A stretch of 6,483 nt of DNA. Source: Clostridia bacterium (GTDB taxonomy: Bacteria; Bacillota; Clostridia; Oscillospirales; CAG-272). Of this stretch, positions 1-4,948 are shown piece by piece; the stretch's first letter is position 1; each line of letters begins with the position of its first letter. A program made the translations under genes and the position numbers. Below the pieces are notes generated by a model. The model was given only the letters and a program-made list of their open reading frames with translations, was not told the DNA's origin and ran no database searches. The stretch covers positions 1 through 6,483 of the forward strand of contig JAFQPC010000203.1 of NCBI GenBank assembly GCA_017411935.1, given 5' to 3'.

Positions 1-498
1 AGCTTCGCCGTCTTTGTCGACGACAGCCTGGAGAGCATACGCCAGGTTGTACAGGGGAGACTTGATGCTTCCGAGCAGCTTTGTGACCAGAACTTCCTTG
101 GAAGGAATGTCAGCCAGCTGCAGAACGGTGTTCTTGTCTACAACTGCGCCATCAAGGTAGCCTGCCAGAATTTCGAAGGACTCGATCTTCTCAGCGTACT
201 CCTTGAGAACCTTTGCAGGAGCGACAGCGTCGTCGGTTCCGATTGCGATAGCGGTCATACCGGACAGGTACTGCTTCATATCGCCCAGACCAACCTCGTC
301 ACATGCTCTGCCGGTCAAAGAGTTCTTCATAACGGTGTAGGTAACGCCAGCCTCACGGAGAGCCTTACGCATCTTCGTATCAGCGTCCACGGTGATACCC
401 TGGTAGTTAACGACAACACCGGCAGGAGAGTTCTTCAACTGTTCCGCCAGATCAGCAACGATCGCTTGCTTTTGCTCAAGAATGGATTTGCTAGGCAC
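1..498 (-). CDS. rplJ: 50S ribosomal protein L10 (3' end outside window)
   Basis: L10 anchors the L7/L12 stalk to 23S rRNA on the large ribosomal subunit, where it helps recruit translation factors. Reading the minus strand from a GTG at 498 gives 166 codons open to the window edge, beginning (M)PSKSILEQKQAIVADLAEQL. It contains the family-typical VVVNYQGITV segment (residues 28-37) and YTVMKNSLTGRA (54-65). The C-terminal segment from about residue 133 (PSKEVLVTKLLGSI onward, then NLAYALQAVV) is the start of the long helix that carries L7/L12 dimers. The family is about 165-175 residues in Firmicutes, so only the last few residues should be missing. GTG was chosen because an AGGAGGTG Shine-Dalgarno lies 7 nt upstream and PSK is the usual L10 N-terminus; no ATG is suitably placed. 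The gene has its own promoter, leader and attenuator. Here it follows a regulator gene rather than rplA. Confidence 0.97.
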   Translation of the reverse strand, partial: MPSKSILEQKQAIVADLAEQLKNSPAGVVVNYQGITVDADTKMRKALREAGVTYTVMKNSLTGRACDEVGLGDMKQYLSGMTAIAIGTDDAVAPAKVLKEYAEKIESFEILAGYLDGAVVDKNTVLQLADIPSKEVLVTKLLGSIKSPLYNLAYALQAVVDKDGEA

Positions 499-505
499 TT
501 TCTTT

Positions 506-513
506 CACCTCCT
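506..513 (-). promoter_or_regulatory. Shine-Dalgarno of rplJ
   Basis: Minus-strand AGGAGGTG, a full match to the 16S rRNA 3' end, lies 7 nt before the GTG at 498. It decides the non-ATG start of rplJ. Confidence 0.9.
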
Positions 514-542
514 ATGTGAAATATGTGATATCTGCAGGCAAT

Positions 543-586
543 AAAAAAACTTTCTTCCGAAAGACATAGCTTTTCTGCGAAGAAAG
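543..586 (-). terminator. Attenuator (intrinsic terminator) in the rplJ leader
   Basis: On the minus strand, CTTTCTTC (586-579) pairs perfectly with GAAGAAAG (557-550). A further short pairing (GAAA with TTTC) is possible in the loop. The second arm is followed directly by seven T residues (549-543). It lies between the L10 leader structure and the rplJ ribosome binding site, so it would stop transcription before the gene. In Bacillus subtilis, the L10(L12)4 complex is known to control rplJL by attenuation at such a site; the same role here is inferred from position and form. Confidence 0.8.
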
Positions 587-667
587 ATTTCAAAATAAAA
601 TATTCTAAAAATCTGTCCTCGGCAGGGAAGCTTGCGCCTTTACGGAAACCTGCTGTCTTTGGATAAC
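587..667 (-). promoter_or_regulatory. Ribosomal protein L10 leader (autoregulatory mRNA element)
   Basis: The 5' untranslated region of rplJ matches the Firmicutes L10 leader as I remember it. Minus-strand core from 662 to 613: CCAAAGACAGCAGG, an internal CGTAAAGGCGCAAGC part, then CCTGCCGAGGA. GCAGG (653-649) pairs with CCTGC (626-622), and the flanking AGACA/CGAGGA bases resemble the kink-turn region bound by L10. The predicted transcription start is near 667, so the element is at the very 5' end of the mRNA. Binding of excess L10-L12 complex should favour the downstream attenuator and lower rplJ expression. A possible antiterminator helix links the 3' edge of this element to the attenuator (see findings). 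Confidence 0.85.
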
Positions 668-673
668 AGAACT

Positions 674-701
674 ATTATAACACAAAAAATTGATTTGTCA
701 A
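674..701 (-). promoter_or_regulatory. rplJ promoter (SigA-type) with UP-like A/T tract
   Basis: Minus strand: TTGACA (701-696), a 16-bp spacer, and TATAAT (679-674), both perfect consensus boxes. The DNA just upstream (about 702-737) is nearly pure A/T with several A- and T-runs, like an UP element that boosts ribosomal-gene promoters. The same A/T tract is all that separates this promoter from the stop codon of the preceding gene at 738, and no clear stem-type terminator is visible there. Confidence 0.88.
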
Positions 702-737
702 GAGTTTTTTGAAAAAATTTTTAAAAAAACGAAAAAA

Positions 738-1301
738 TTATTCCTCGTCGTCGCCTTTGGCGAAATCGTTGCGCTCGATCAGACGGCGCGCAAAGCCGAT
801 GAGCTTATCACGAAGCCAATCGGGCGAGATGATGCGGATGTCGGCATCGGCGGAAACGATGATGCCGAGAAAGAGCTCGACGCTCGGAAATTCACAGCGA
901 TAGCGATGGTGCGGTTCTTCTGCGACGATGAAGGCGCGAAGATTCATCACGGTCATACGGTCGGTGATCTCGAGCGTTGCCGTGTAGGGGAGCTGCATCT
1001 GAACGACCGAACGCGCCGCTGTCTGATCGCTGAAGGCGCGAAGTCCCGAGACGACTGCCTGATAGTCGGCATCGTTTTCGGTCTCTACGACAAGCGGGAG
1101 CACGAAGTTTTCGGTATAGTAATATCCCTTGCGCGTCGAGCAATAGCCGAGCGGCGCGCCAAGCTCTTTTTTCAAAAATTCCACGTCACGCTGTGCCTGA
1201 CGGTGGGAGATCTCAAAGCGCTCGGAGAGGTGCGATGCGTTGGGATAGCAGTTCGCCGATATTTTTTTATGAAACCATTGGATGCGGTCGTTCGCGCTCA
1301 T
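738..1301 (-). CDS. HTH regulator, WYL-family-like but lacking the WYL core
   Basis: Probable DNA-binding transcription regulator of 187 residues. Residues about 4-62 form a winged helix of the kind found at the N-terminus of WYL-domain regulators, with ASHLSERFEISHRQAQRDVEF as helix-turn-helix and then LGAPLGYCSTRKGYYYTEN, a wing close to the family pattern LGAPI-Y-GYYY. The C-terminal part (about 104-175, ending IISPDWLRDKLIGFARRL) resembles the WCX extension that follows WYL domains. The WYL beta-barrel normally between them is absent, and full-length relatives are about 300 residues. The start at 1301 is chosen for AAGGAG 6 nt upstream and because a longer reading frame to 1478 adds 59 low-complexity residues lying inside the upstream gene. 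The ribosome binding site overlaps the stop codon of the upstream membrane-protein gene (10 nt between the genes), so the two are probably translationally coupled. Ligand and target are unknown. Confidence 0.75.
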   Translation of the reverse strand: MSANDRIQWFHKKISANCYPNASHLSERFEISHRQAQRDVEFLKKELGAPLGYCSTRKGYYYTENFVLPLVVETENDADYQAVVSGLRAFSDQTAARSVVQMQLPYTATLEITDRMTVMNLRAFIVAEEPHHRYRCEFPSVELFLGIIVSADADIRIISPDWLRDKLIGFARRLIERNDFAKGDDEE

Positions 1302-1311
1302 AGCTTTCTCC

Positions 1312-2190
1312 TTACTGTTGTTCGGTTTCTTCGATATTTTCGGGTTCTTCTGAGTCTTCGGTGATTTCGGTTTCTTCGGGTTCGCTGATCGCCTCGGGTT
1401 CTTCCTCGGTCGGGCAGAGCACGACGGTAAAAAGACGCGCCCCTGCGTAGATCGAAAAGGCAAGCAACAGGACGGCAAAGAGCAGGGAGCTCTTGGTTGC
1501 CGTTCCGTAAAAGCGATGTGTCAGAGTGCCGAGAAGCAACGTCAGGGCAGAGGTCGTTCCAAGGAACATTGCCGTTGCCGAGGCAAAGAGGGTCGTTGCC
1601 GTATAGGGCTTTGCGATCATTGCGCGCATTTCCGAGATCAGGAAGAACATTCCCGCCACGGCGGCAAGGTGCAGCCAAATCTTTTCGGGAGAGTTCATCG
1701 GGATCAGAAAATCGGTATAGGAGCGCGCCACTTCAACGACCAGACGGAGAATGGTGCAAAAACCAAAAGCAAGCGAGAGCGCGGGGGTGGCTTTTTCGGT
1801 TGCCATCAAAAGAAAATAGAGGCAAGCGCCAAGTCCGAGAAAAAGCGAAAGAATGGATGCGCCCGAACGGAGATCGGTGATTGCAAGCAACAGTGCGAGT
1901 GCCGCCGAAGCAAATGCCGCGATTCTGACGGCGAGCGAGGGCTTTTGGGGATACGCCGACGGAAGTCCGCGAAAACGGAGAATTGCAAAAACGGCGAAGA
2001 AGACGACCGATGCCACACAAACCACAGCGAGCGCGATCGGAAGGATCGCACCGTTCGAATAATAGCCGATGAGGCTGTCGTAGTTCAGAAAGAGCGCGAG
2101 TACACCGAGAAGTGCCGCAATCGCCGTCAGTCCGATGGCAATGAGACGATAAAGACGCGCACGTGGGCGCAGAGGATCGCAAGATTTCAT
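1312..2190 (-). CDS. Multi-pass membrane protein of unknown function with acidic tail
   Basis: I do not recognise the family. The 292-residue protein has about eight hydrophobic segments: roughly 16-35, 48-71, 86-106, 110-131, 136-156, 171-191 (weakest), 198-223 and 235-258. Residues 260-292 form a very acidic hydrophilic tail with about 15 Glu and repeated EEPE/EETE groups, which would be exposed on one side of the membrane. No catalytic motif, signal-peptidase site or transporter signature is evident. The ATG at 2190 is preferred over a TTG at 2226: AAAGGA lies 10 nt before the ATG, and the basic MKSCDPLRPRARLYR start suits a cytoplasmic N-terminus before the first helix. It is the first gene of an operon with the HTH regulator, and divergent from the metal-efflux operon. 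A membrane protein co-transcribed with a small regulator suggests a sensing or envelope role, but that is only inference. Confidence 0.72.
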   Translation of the reverse strand: MKSCDPLRPRARLYRLIAIGLTAIAALLGVLALFLNYDSLIGYYSNGAILPIALAVVCVASVVFFAVFAILRFRGLPSAYPQKPSLAVRIAAFASAALALLLAITDLRSGASILSLFLGLGACLYFLLMATEKATPALSLAFGFCTILRLVVEVARSYTDFLIPMNSPEKIWLHLAAVAGMFFLISEMRAMIAKPYTATTLFASATAMFLGTTSALTLLLGTLTHRFYGTATKSSLLFAVLLLAFSIYAGARLFTVVLCPTEEEPEAISEPEETEITEDSEEPENIEETEQQ

Positions 2191-2248
2191 AAGGCAGAAT
2201 TCCTTTGTTCGATTGATTTTTGTCAAAATTATTCCATATTATATATAT

Positions 2249-2278
2249 TATATACTATTTTTTTGAACAGAGTGTAAA
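2249..2278 (-). promoter_or_regulatory. Candidate promoter of the membrane protein-HTH operon
   Basis: Minus strand: TTTACA (2278-2273), an 18-bp spacer, and TATATA (2254-2249). A TATAAT overlaps at 2252-2247 but would need a 20-bp spacer. The whole stretch is A/T-rich, so the exact -10 is uncertain. It lies 60-90 nt upstream of the ATG at 2190. Confidence 0.5.
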
Positions 2279-2280
2279 CA

Positions 2281-2319
2281 AATGAAAAAAACAAGAACGC
2301 GCGAGCATATTTTTTCATT
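2281..2319. repeat. Inverted repeat between the divergent promoters
   Basis: AATGAAAAAA (2281-2290) and TTTTTTCATT (2310-2319) are perfect 10-bp inverted arms around a 19-bp GC-richer centre containing CGCGCG. It sits exactly between the -35 of the minus-strand operon (ends 2278) and the -35 of arsR (starts 2325). It could be a regulator site, or a chance product of A/T-rich DNA. Confidence 0.45.
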
Positions 2320-2324
2320 GTCTC

Positions 2325-2353
2325 TTGACAAGGGAAAAAACATATGCTATAAT
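2325..2353 (+). promoter_or_regulatory. arsR-ATPase operon promoter, consensus with extended -10
   Basis: TTGACA (2325-2330), a 17-bp spacer, and TATAAT (2348-2353), with TGC immediately before the -10 box (extended -10). This is an ideal SigA-type promoter, so strong repression would be needed to keep the operon silent. The transcription start should be near 2360, inside the operator. Confidence 0.92.
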
Positions 2354-2355
2354 GC

Positions 2356-2379
2356 TCATATGAATAACGGTTCATATGA
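2356..2379 (+). promoter_or_regulatory. SmtB/ArsR-type operator
   Basis: TCATATGAA (2356-2364) and TTCATATGA (2371-2379) form a perfect 9-6-9 inverted repeat with the spacer TAACGG. The core ATATGAA-N6-TTCATAT matches the TGAA-N6-TTCA arrangement of known SmtB/CzrA/ZiaR-family operators. It starts 3 bp after the -10 box and covers the predicted transcription start, so a bound repressor dimer would block initiation. The 101-residue ArsR-family protein encoded just downstream is the obvious ligand. Confidence 0.88.
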
Positions 2380-2409
2380 ATGAATTTTAATCAAAGATAG
2401 GAGTATTTT

Positions 2410-2715
2410 ATGAAGCATACGGTGATGGAGCGTTGGGATCCCGACGCGATGGCGGATTTTTTTAAAATTCTTGGCGATAAGACGCGGCTTCGCATTCTGA
2501 TGGAGCTGCTCTCGGGCAGTCTTTGCGTGATGCATATCAGCGAGCGAGTGGGAATGAGTCAATCGGCGACCTCGCATCAGCTTGCGATTCTTCGCCGCGC
2601 GGATCTTGTTCGTGTCACTCGCAAGGGAAAGACGCTCGTCTATGCCATTTCCGACGAGCACGTTCGGCTCTTGCTGGATATGGCGATTTTGCATTTGGGA
2701 GAGGAGAAGGAATAA
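2410..2715 (+). CDS. ArsR/SmtB-family metal-sensing repressor, alpha-5 (zinc-type) site
   Basis: Cytoplasmic dimeric winged-helix repressor of 101 residues, the usual family size. LGDKTRLRILMELL (21-34) is the typical N-terminal helix region. MHISERVGMSQSATSHQLAI (41-60) holds the helix-turn-helix, with SQSATSHQLAILR as recognition helix, and residues 68-80 form the wing. The C-terminal helix carries Asp82-x-His84-x10-His95-x2-Glu98, which exactly fits the SmtB alpha-5 metal-site pattern for Zn/Co. Only one Cys (Cys39, in LCV) is present, where cadmium/lead sensors such as CadC have Cys-x-Cys plus N-terminal Cys, so an alpha-3N Cd/Pb site is unlikely. Metal binding should release the operator. 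AGGAG lies 6 nt before the ATG. The stop is 1 nt from the ATPase start, so both genes form one autoregulated operon. The metal identity is inferred; Zn is most likely, Co or Ni not excluded. Confidence 0.93.
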   Translation: MKHTVMERWDPDAMADFFKILGDKTRLRILMELLSGSLCVMHISERVGMSQSATSHQLAILRRADLVRVTRKGKTLVYAISDEHVRLLLDMAILHLGEEKE

Positions 2716-2716
2716 G

Positions 2717-4744
2717 ATGAAGCATCACGAGCACGAGCACGAAGAAGCGTGCCATTGTCACGGTCACGATCACGAGAACTCGTGCCACTGTCACGAGCAC
2801 GAGCACGAGCACTCGGAAGCTTGCCACTGCCACGAGCACGCGCACGACGGCTGCGGCTGTGGTTGCGGCTGTGAGCACGGAGAAGACGAGCGCCCTCTGT
2901 GGCAGAAGATCTTGCTTTACACGCTTGGTGCCATTCCCGTCGTTCTTGGATTTTTGAGCTTTCTTCCGTGGCAGATCCGTCTTGCCGCATCTCTTGCGGG
3001 CTATCTGCTGTTTGGTTTTTCGGTCTGGAAAAATATGCTTCGCGGCTTTCTTCACGGAAAGATCTTTACAGAATTTACGCTGATGTGCGTTGCCTCGGTC
3101 GGCGCGTTTCTTCTGTTGGAATATGCCGACGCGGCGGCGGTGATGTACTTATATTCGCTGGGAGAGACGCTCTCCGAGGGTGCGCACGCGCGGTCACGGA
3201 AAAATATTTCGGAGCTGATCGCTCTGACACCCGAGGTCGTTACCGTTTTGCGTGAGGGAGAGCCGATCCGTGTCTCTCCCGAGGAAGTCTCGGTGGGCGA
3301 GACGATCTTGATCGTTGCGGGCGAGACGGTCGCGCTGGACGGTGTGGTCCTTTCGGGCGGTGGCAACGCCGATGCGTCGAGTGTGACGGGAGAATCCAAG
3401 CCACTCGAGCTTTACGAGGGGATTTTATGTCCCTCGGGTGCGATCCTCTCGGACGGTTCTTTGGCGCTTCGTGTGACGGCAGAATATGAGAACTCGGTGT
3501 TACCCAAGCTTCGCCGTGCCGTCGAGGAAGCGTCGGGGCGCAAATCCCGCGCGGAGAAGAAGCTCTCGCGTTTTGCTTCGGTCTTTACCCCGTTGGCATT
3601 TTGCCTTGCGGCGTTGATCTTTCTTGTCGGCGGACTGCTCACGCAGGATTGGCGTGCGTGGCTTCACACGGCGCTTGTGGTGCTTGTCGTTTCCTGTCCT
3701 TGCTCGCTCGTCCTTTCGGTTCCGCTGACCTATTTTGCGGGACTTGGCGCGGCGGCATCGCGCGGCATCGTCTTTCGCGGCGGTGAGGTAATGGATTCGC
3801 TCTCGCGCGTAGGTGCGGTTGCCTTTGACAAGACGGGAACTCTGACCGAATCGGTGCTTTCCTTTGACGGAGCCGAGCTTTACGGAGCGCTTTCCGAGGC
3901 GGAATTTTTGAGTCTTTCGCGCAGTGTTCTTTCACATAGTCCGCACGCGGCGGCAATTTCGTTCTGTCAGAGCACGGACGCGCCGCTTTCTTACGAGGTC
4001 GGCTCGGTCGAGATCCTCGGCGGACGCGGTGTGGTTTGCCGTGTCGGCGACAAGGAATGTCTCTTTGGCAATGCGGCGCTCCTTCGGGAGAGAGGCGTTG
4101 CCTGTGAGGACAGCCAAATGACCGCCATCTTCGGTGCGCTGGACGGTGTGCTGCTCGGGAAGCTCTCGTTTTCCTCCCGCGTCAAGCAGGGAAGTGCCGA
4201 GGCAATTTCTTCGCTGCGTAGCTTTGGCGTGAAGCGCCTGATGCTCCTGAGCGGAGATACCGAGGCATCGGTCGCGCAGACGGCACAAGAGCTTGGGCTT
4301 TCGGAATACGCTGCCGCGCTGACGCCGACCGAAAAGAGCGAGCGATTGGAAGCGATTTCCCGTGAGGTCAAGCAAAGTGACGCTCGTACGACGGTGGTCT
4401 ATTGCGGAGACGGTCTCAACGATTCTGCCGTGGTTGCTCTTGCGGACGTTGGCGTTGCGATGGGCGGTTGCGGCTCGGCGTTGACGGTCAGCACTGCCGA
4501 TCTGATCTTGATGGACGACGATCCGAGAAAGCTTGCCGAAGCTATTTCGCTCTCCCGACGGACCTCGCGTATTGCGGGACAAAATATTTTGCTCTCCCTT
4601 GGCATCAAGCTCGCCGTGGTGGCGATCGGAGCGGTGCTGTCTGCCGTGACGGGCGAGGGAATTCCGATGGGGCTTGCCATCGTCGCCGACGTTGGCGCGG
4701 CACTCCTCTGTGTACTCAACGCACTCCGCGCGGCGAGAAAGTAA
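2717..4744 (+). CDS. P1B-2-type heavy-metal-exporting P-type ATPase (Zn/Cd/Pb)
   Basis: Inner-membrane pump of 675 residues that exports divalent soft metals at the cost of ATP. Residues 1-54 contain 18 His and 10 Cys (three CHCH units, then CGCGCGC) in place of the GMTCxxC HMA domain. Transmembrane segments: about 64-81, 86-106, 117-135, 136-149, 290-308, 317-340, 622-643 and 649-670. Actuator motif TGES is at 224-227, CPC at 327-329 in helix 6, phosphorylation motif DKTGTLT with Asp371, and hinge GDGLND at 564-569. Lys631 (helix 7) and Asp658-x-Gly (helix 8) with CPC are the P1B-2 signature of ZntA/CadA. Deviations are HSPH where SHPx is expected (407-410) and NDSA instead of NDAP (568-571). 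The start at 2717 is chosen because it follows the arsR stop by 1 nt, with AAGGA 5 nt upstream inside arsR; a longer open frame from 2582 only overlaps arsR. It is co-regulated by the upstream repressor. The substrate is most likely Zn, given the sensor. Confidence 0.93.
   Translation: MKHHEHEHEEACHCHGHDHENSCHCHEHEHEHSEACHCHEHAHDGCGCGCGCEHGEDERPLWQKILLYTLGAIPVVLGFLSFLPWQIRLAASLAGYLLFGFSVWKNMLRGFLHGKIFTEFTLMCVASVGAFLLLEYADAAAVMYLYSLGETLSEGAHARSRKNISELIALTPEVVTVLREGEPIRVSPEEVSVGETILIVAGETVALDGVVLSGGGNADASSVTGESKPLELYEGILCPSGAILSDGSLALRVTAEYENSVLPKLRRAVEEASGRKSRAEKKLSRFASVFTPLAFCLAALIFLVGGLLTQDWRAWLHTALVVLVVSCPCSLVLSVPLTYFAGLGAAASRGIVFRGGEVMDSLSRVGAVAFDKTGTLTESVLSFDGAELYGALSEAEFLSLSRSVLSHSPHAAAISFCQSTDAPLSYEVGSVEILGGRGVVCRVGDKECLFGNAALLRERGVACEDSQMTAIFGALDGVLLGKLSFSSRVKQGSAEAISSLRSFGVKRLMLLSGDTEASVAQTAQELGLSEYAAALTPTEKSERLEAISREVKQSDARTTVVYCGDGLNDSAVVALADVGVAMGGCGSALTVSTADLILMDDDPRKLAEAISLSRRTSRIAGQNILLSLGIKLAVVAIGAVLSAVTGEGIPMGLAIVADVGAALLCVLNALRAARK
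2723..2878 (+). repeat. His/Cys-rich imperfect coding repeats in the ATPase N-terminus
   Basis: Three copies of a 14-bp unit near TGCCACTGTCACGA start at 2750, 2783 and 2822 (33 and 39 bp apart, in frame). They are linked by runs of CACGAG hexamers, the longest being three in a row at 2792-2809. They encode CHCH flanked by HEHEH. The GGCTGTGGTTGCGGCTGT part near 2855 adds CGCGC. In-frame repeat units suggest that the length of this metal-binding tail can expand or shrink by slippage. Confidence 0.8.
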
Positions 4745-4761
4745 GAATACGGGGGACGCGT

Positions 4762-4792
4762 GTACCTTTTTCTTTCGCGAAAGAAAAGGCAC
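4762..4792. repeat. Palindromic intergenic repeat centred on TTTCGCGAAA
   Basis: A perfect 20-bp palindrome (4768-4787, TTTTCTTTCG then its complement) is extended by GTACC on the left and GGCAC on the right with one mismatch and one extra T. It lies 18 nt after the ATPase stop and is followed by CACCAAAAAGAAAGC. The form recalls short palindromic elements dispersed between genes in clostridial genomes, but that is from memory. It has no T-run on the plus strand, so it is a poor intrinsic terminator. Confidence 0.6.
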
Positions 4793-4864
4793 CAAAAAGA
4801 AAGCAACACGAATTTATGATTGCTGTCGCCGTATTTCTGATGCAGACTTCGTTTTTTTAGGAAC

Positions 4865-4897
4865 AAAACCGTCGGACTCTACGCCCTCGACGGTTTT
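4865..4897. terminator. Hairpin, possible bidirectional terminator
   Basis: AAAACCGTCG (4865-4874) and CGACGGTTTT (4888-4897) form a perfect 10-bp stem with a 13-nt loop. T-runs fall at the 3' end of the stem on both strands, but are only four long. It is between the convergent ATPase and queH genes and is probably an extra terminator for the ATPase operon, weaker than the one at 4916-4948. Confidence 0.55.
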
Positions 4898-4915
4898 GGG
4901 ATGCGATTTTAATAG

Positions 4916-4948
4916 AAAAAGAGTAGCTGTTACAGCTACTCTTTTTTT
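4916..4948. terminator. Strong bidirectional intrinsic terminator
   Basis: AAAAAGAGTAGCTG (4916-4929) and CAGCTACTCTTTTT (4933-4946) form a perfect 14-bp stem with loop TTA, and the T-run continues to 4948. The A-run on the left gives the T-run needed on the minus strand. It therefore serves both the ATPase operon (plus) and queH (minus). The queH stop codon (4938-4936) lies within the stem. Confidence 0.9.

Noticed and set aside
690..1364. Open frame on the plus strand opposite the HTH gene
   Set aside because: It is antisense to a well-supported gene, begins inside the rplJ promoter and has no recognisable domain.
1302..1478. N-terminal extension of the HTH regulator to 1478
   Set aside because: It adds 59 Lys/Pro/Ser-rich residues that are only the shifted-frame reading of the membrane protein's acidic tail. 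AAGGAG in front of the ATG at 1301 marks the real start.
2191..2226. TTG start at 2226 for the membrane protein
   Set aside because: It has no good ribosome binding site; the ATG at 2190 has AAAGGA at 10 nt and a natural N-terminus.
2410..2715. CadC-type cadmium/lead sensor
   Set aside because: The N-terminal Cys and the second Cys of the LCVC motif are missing (LCVM here), while the alpha-5 Asp/His/His/Glu set is complete.
2582..2716. Longer 5' extension of the ATPase reading frame (45 extra residues)
   Set aside because: It overlaps arsR entirely, has no ribosome binding site and its residues look like an out-of-frame reading. The ATG at 2717 has good Shine-Dalgarno bases and directly follows the arsR stop.
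2723..2878. CRISPR-like repeats
   Set aside because: The repeated units are short, imperfect, in frame and coding; they make the His/Cys tail of the ATPase.
3932..4795. Long open frames on the minus strand under the ATPase gene
   Set aside because: They are shadows caused by GC-rich codon bias in the ATPase; their Arg/Ser-rich translations match no family.
4817..4861. Short hydrophobic open frame (14 residues) after the ATPase
   Set aside because: There is no Shine-Dalgarno and it sits between a palindromic element and terminators.
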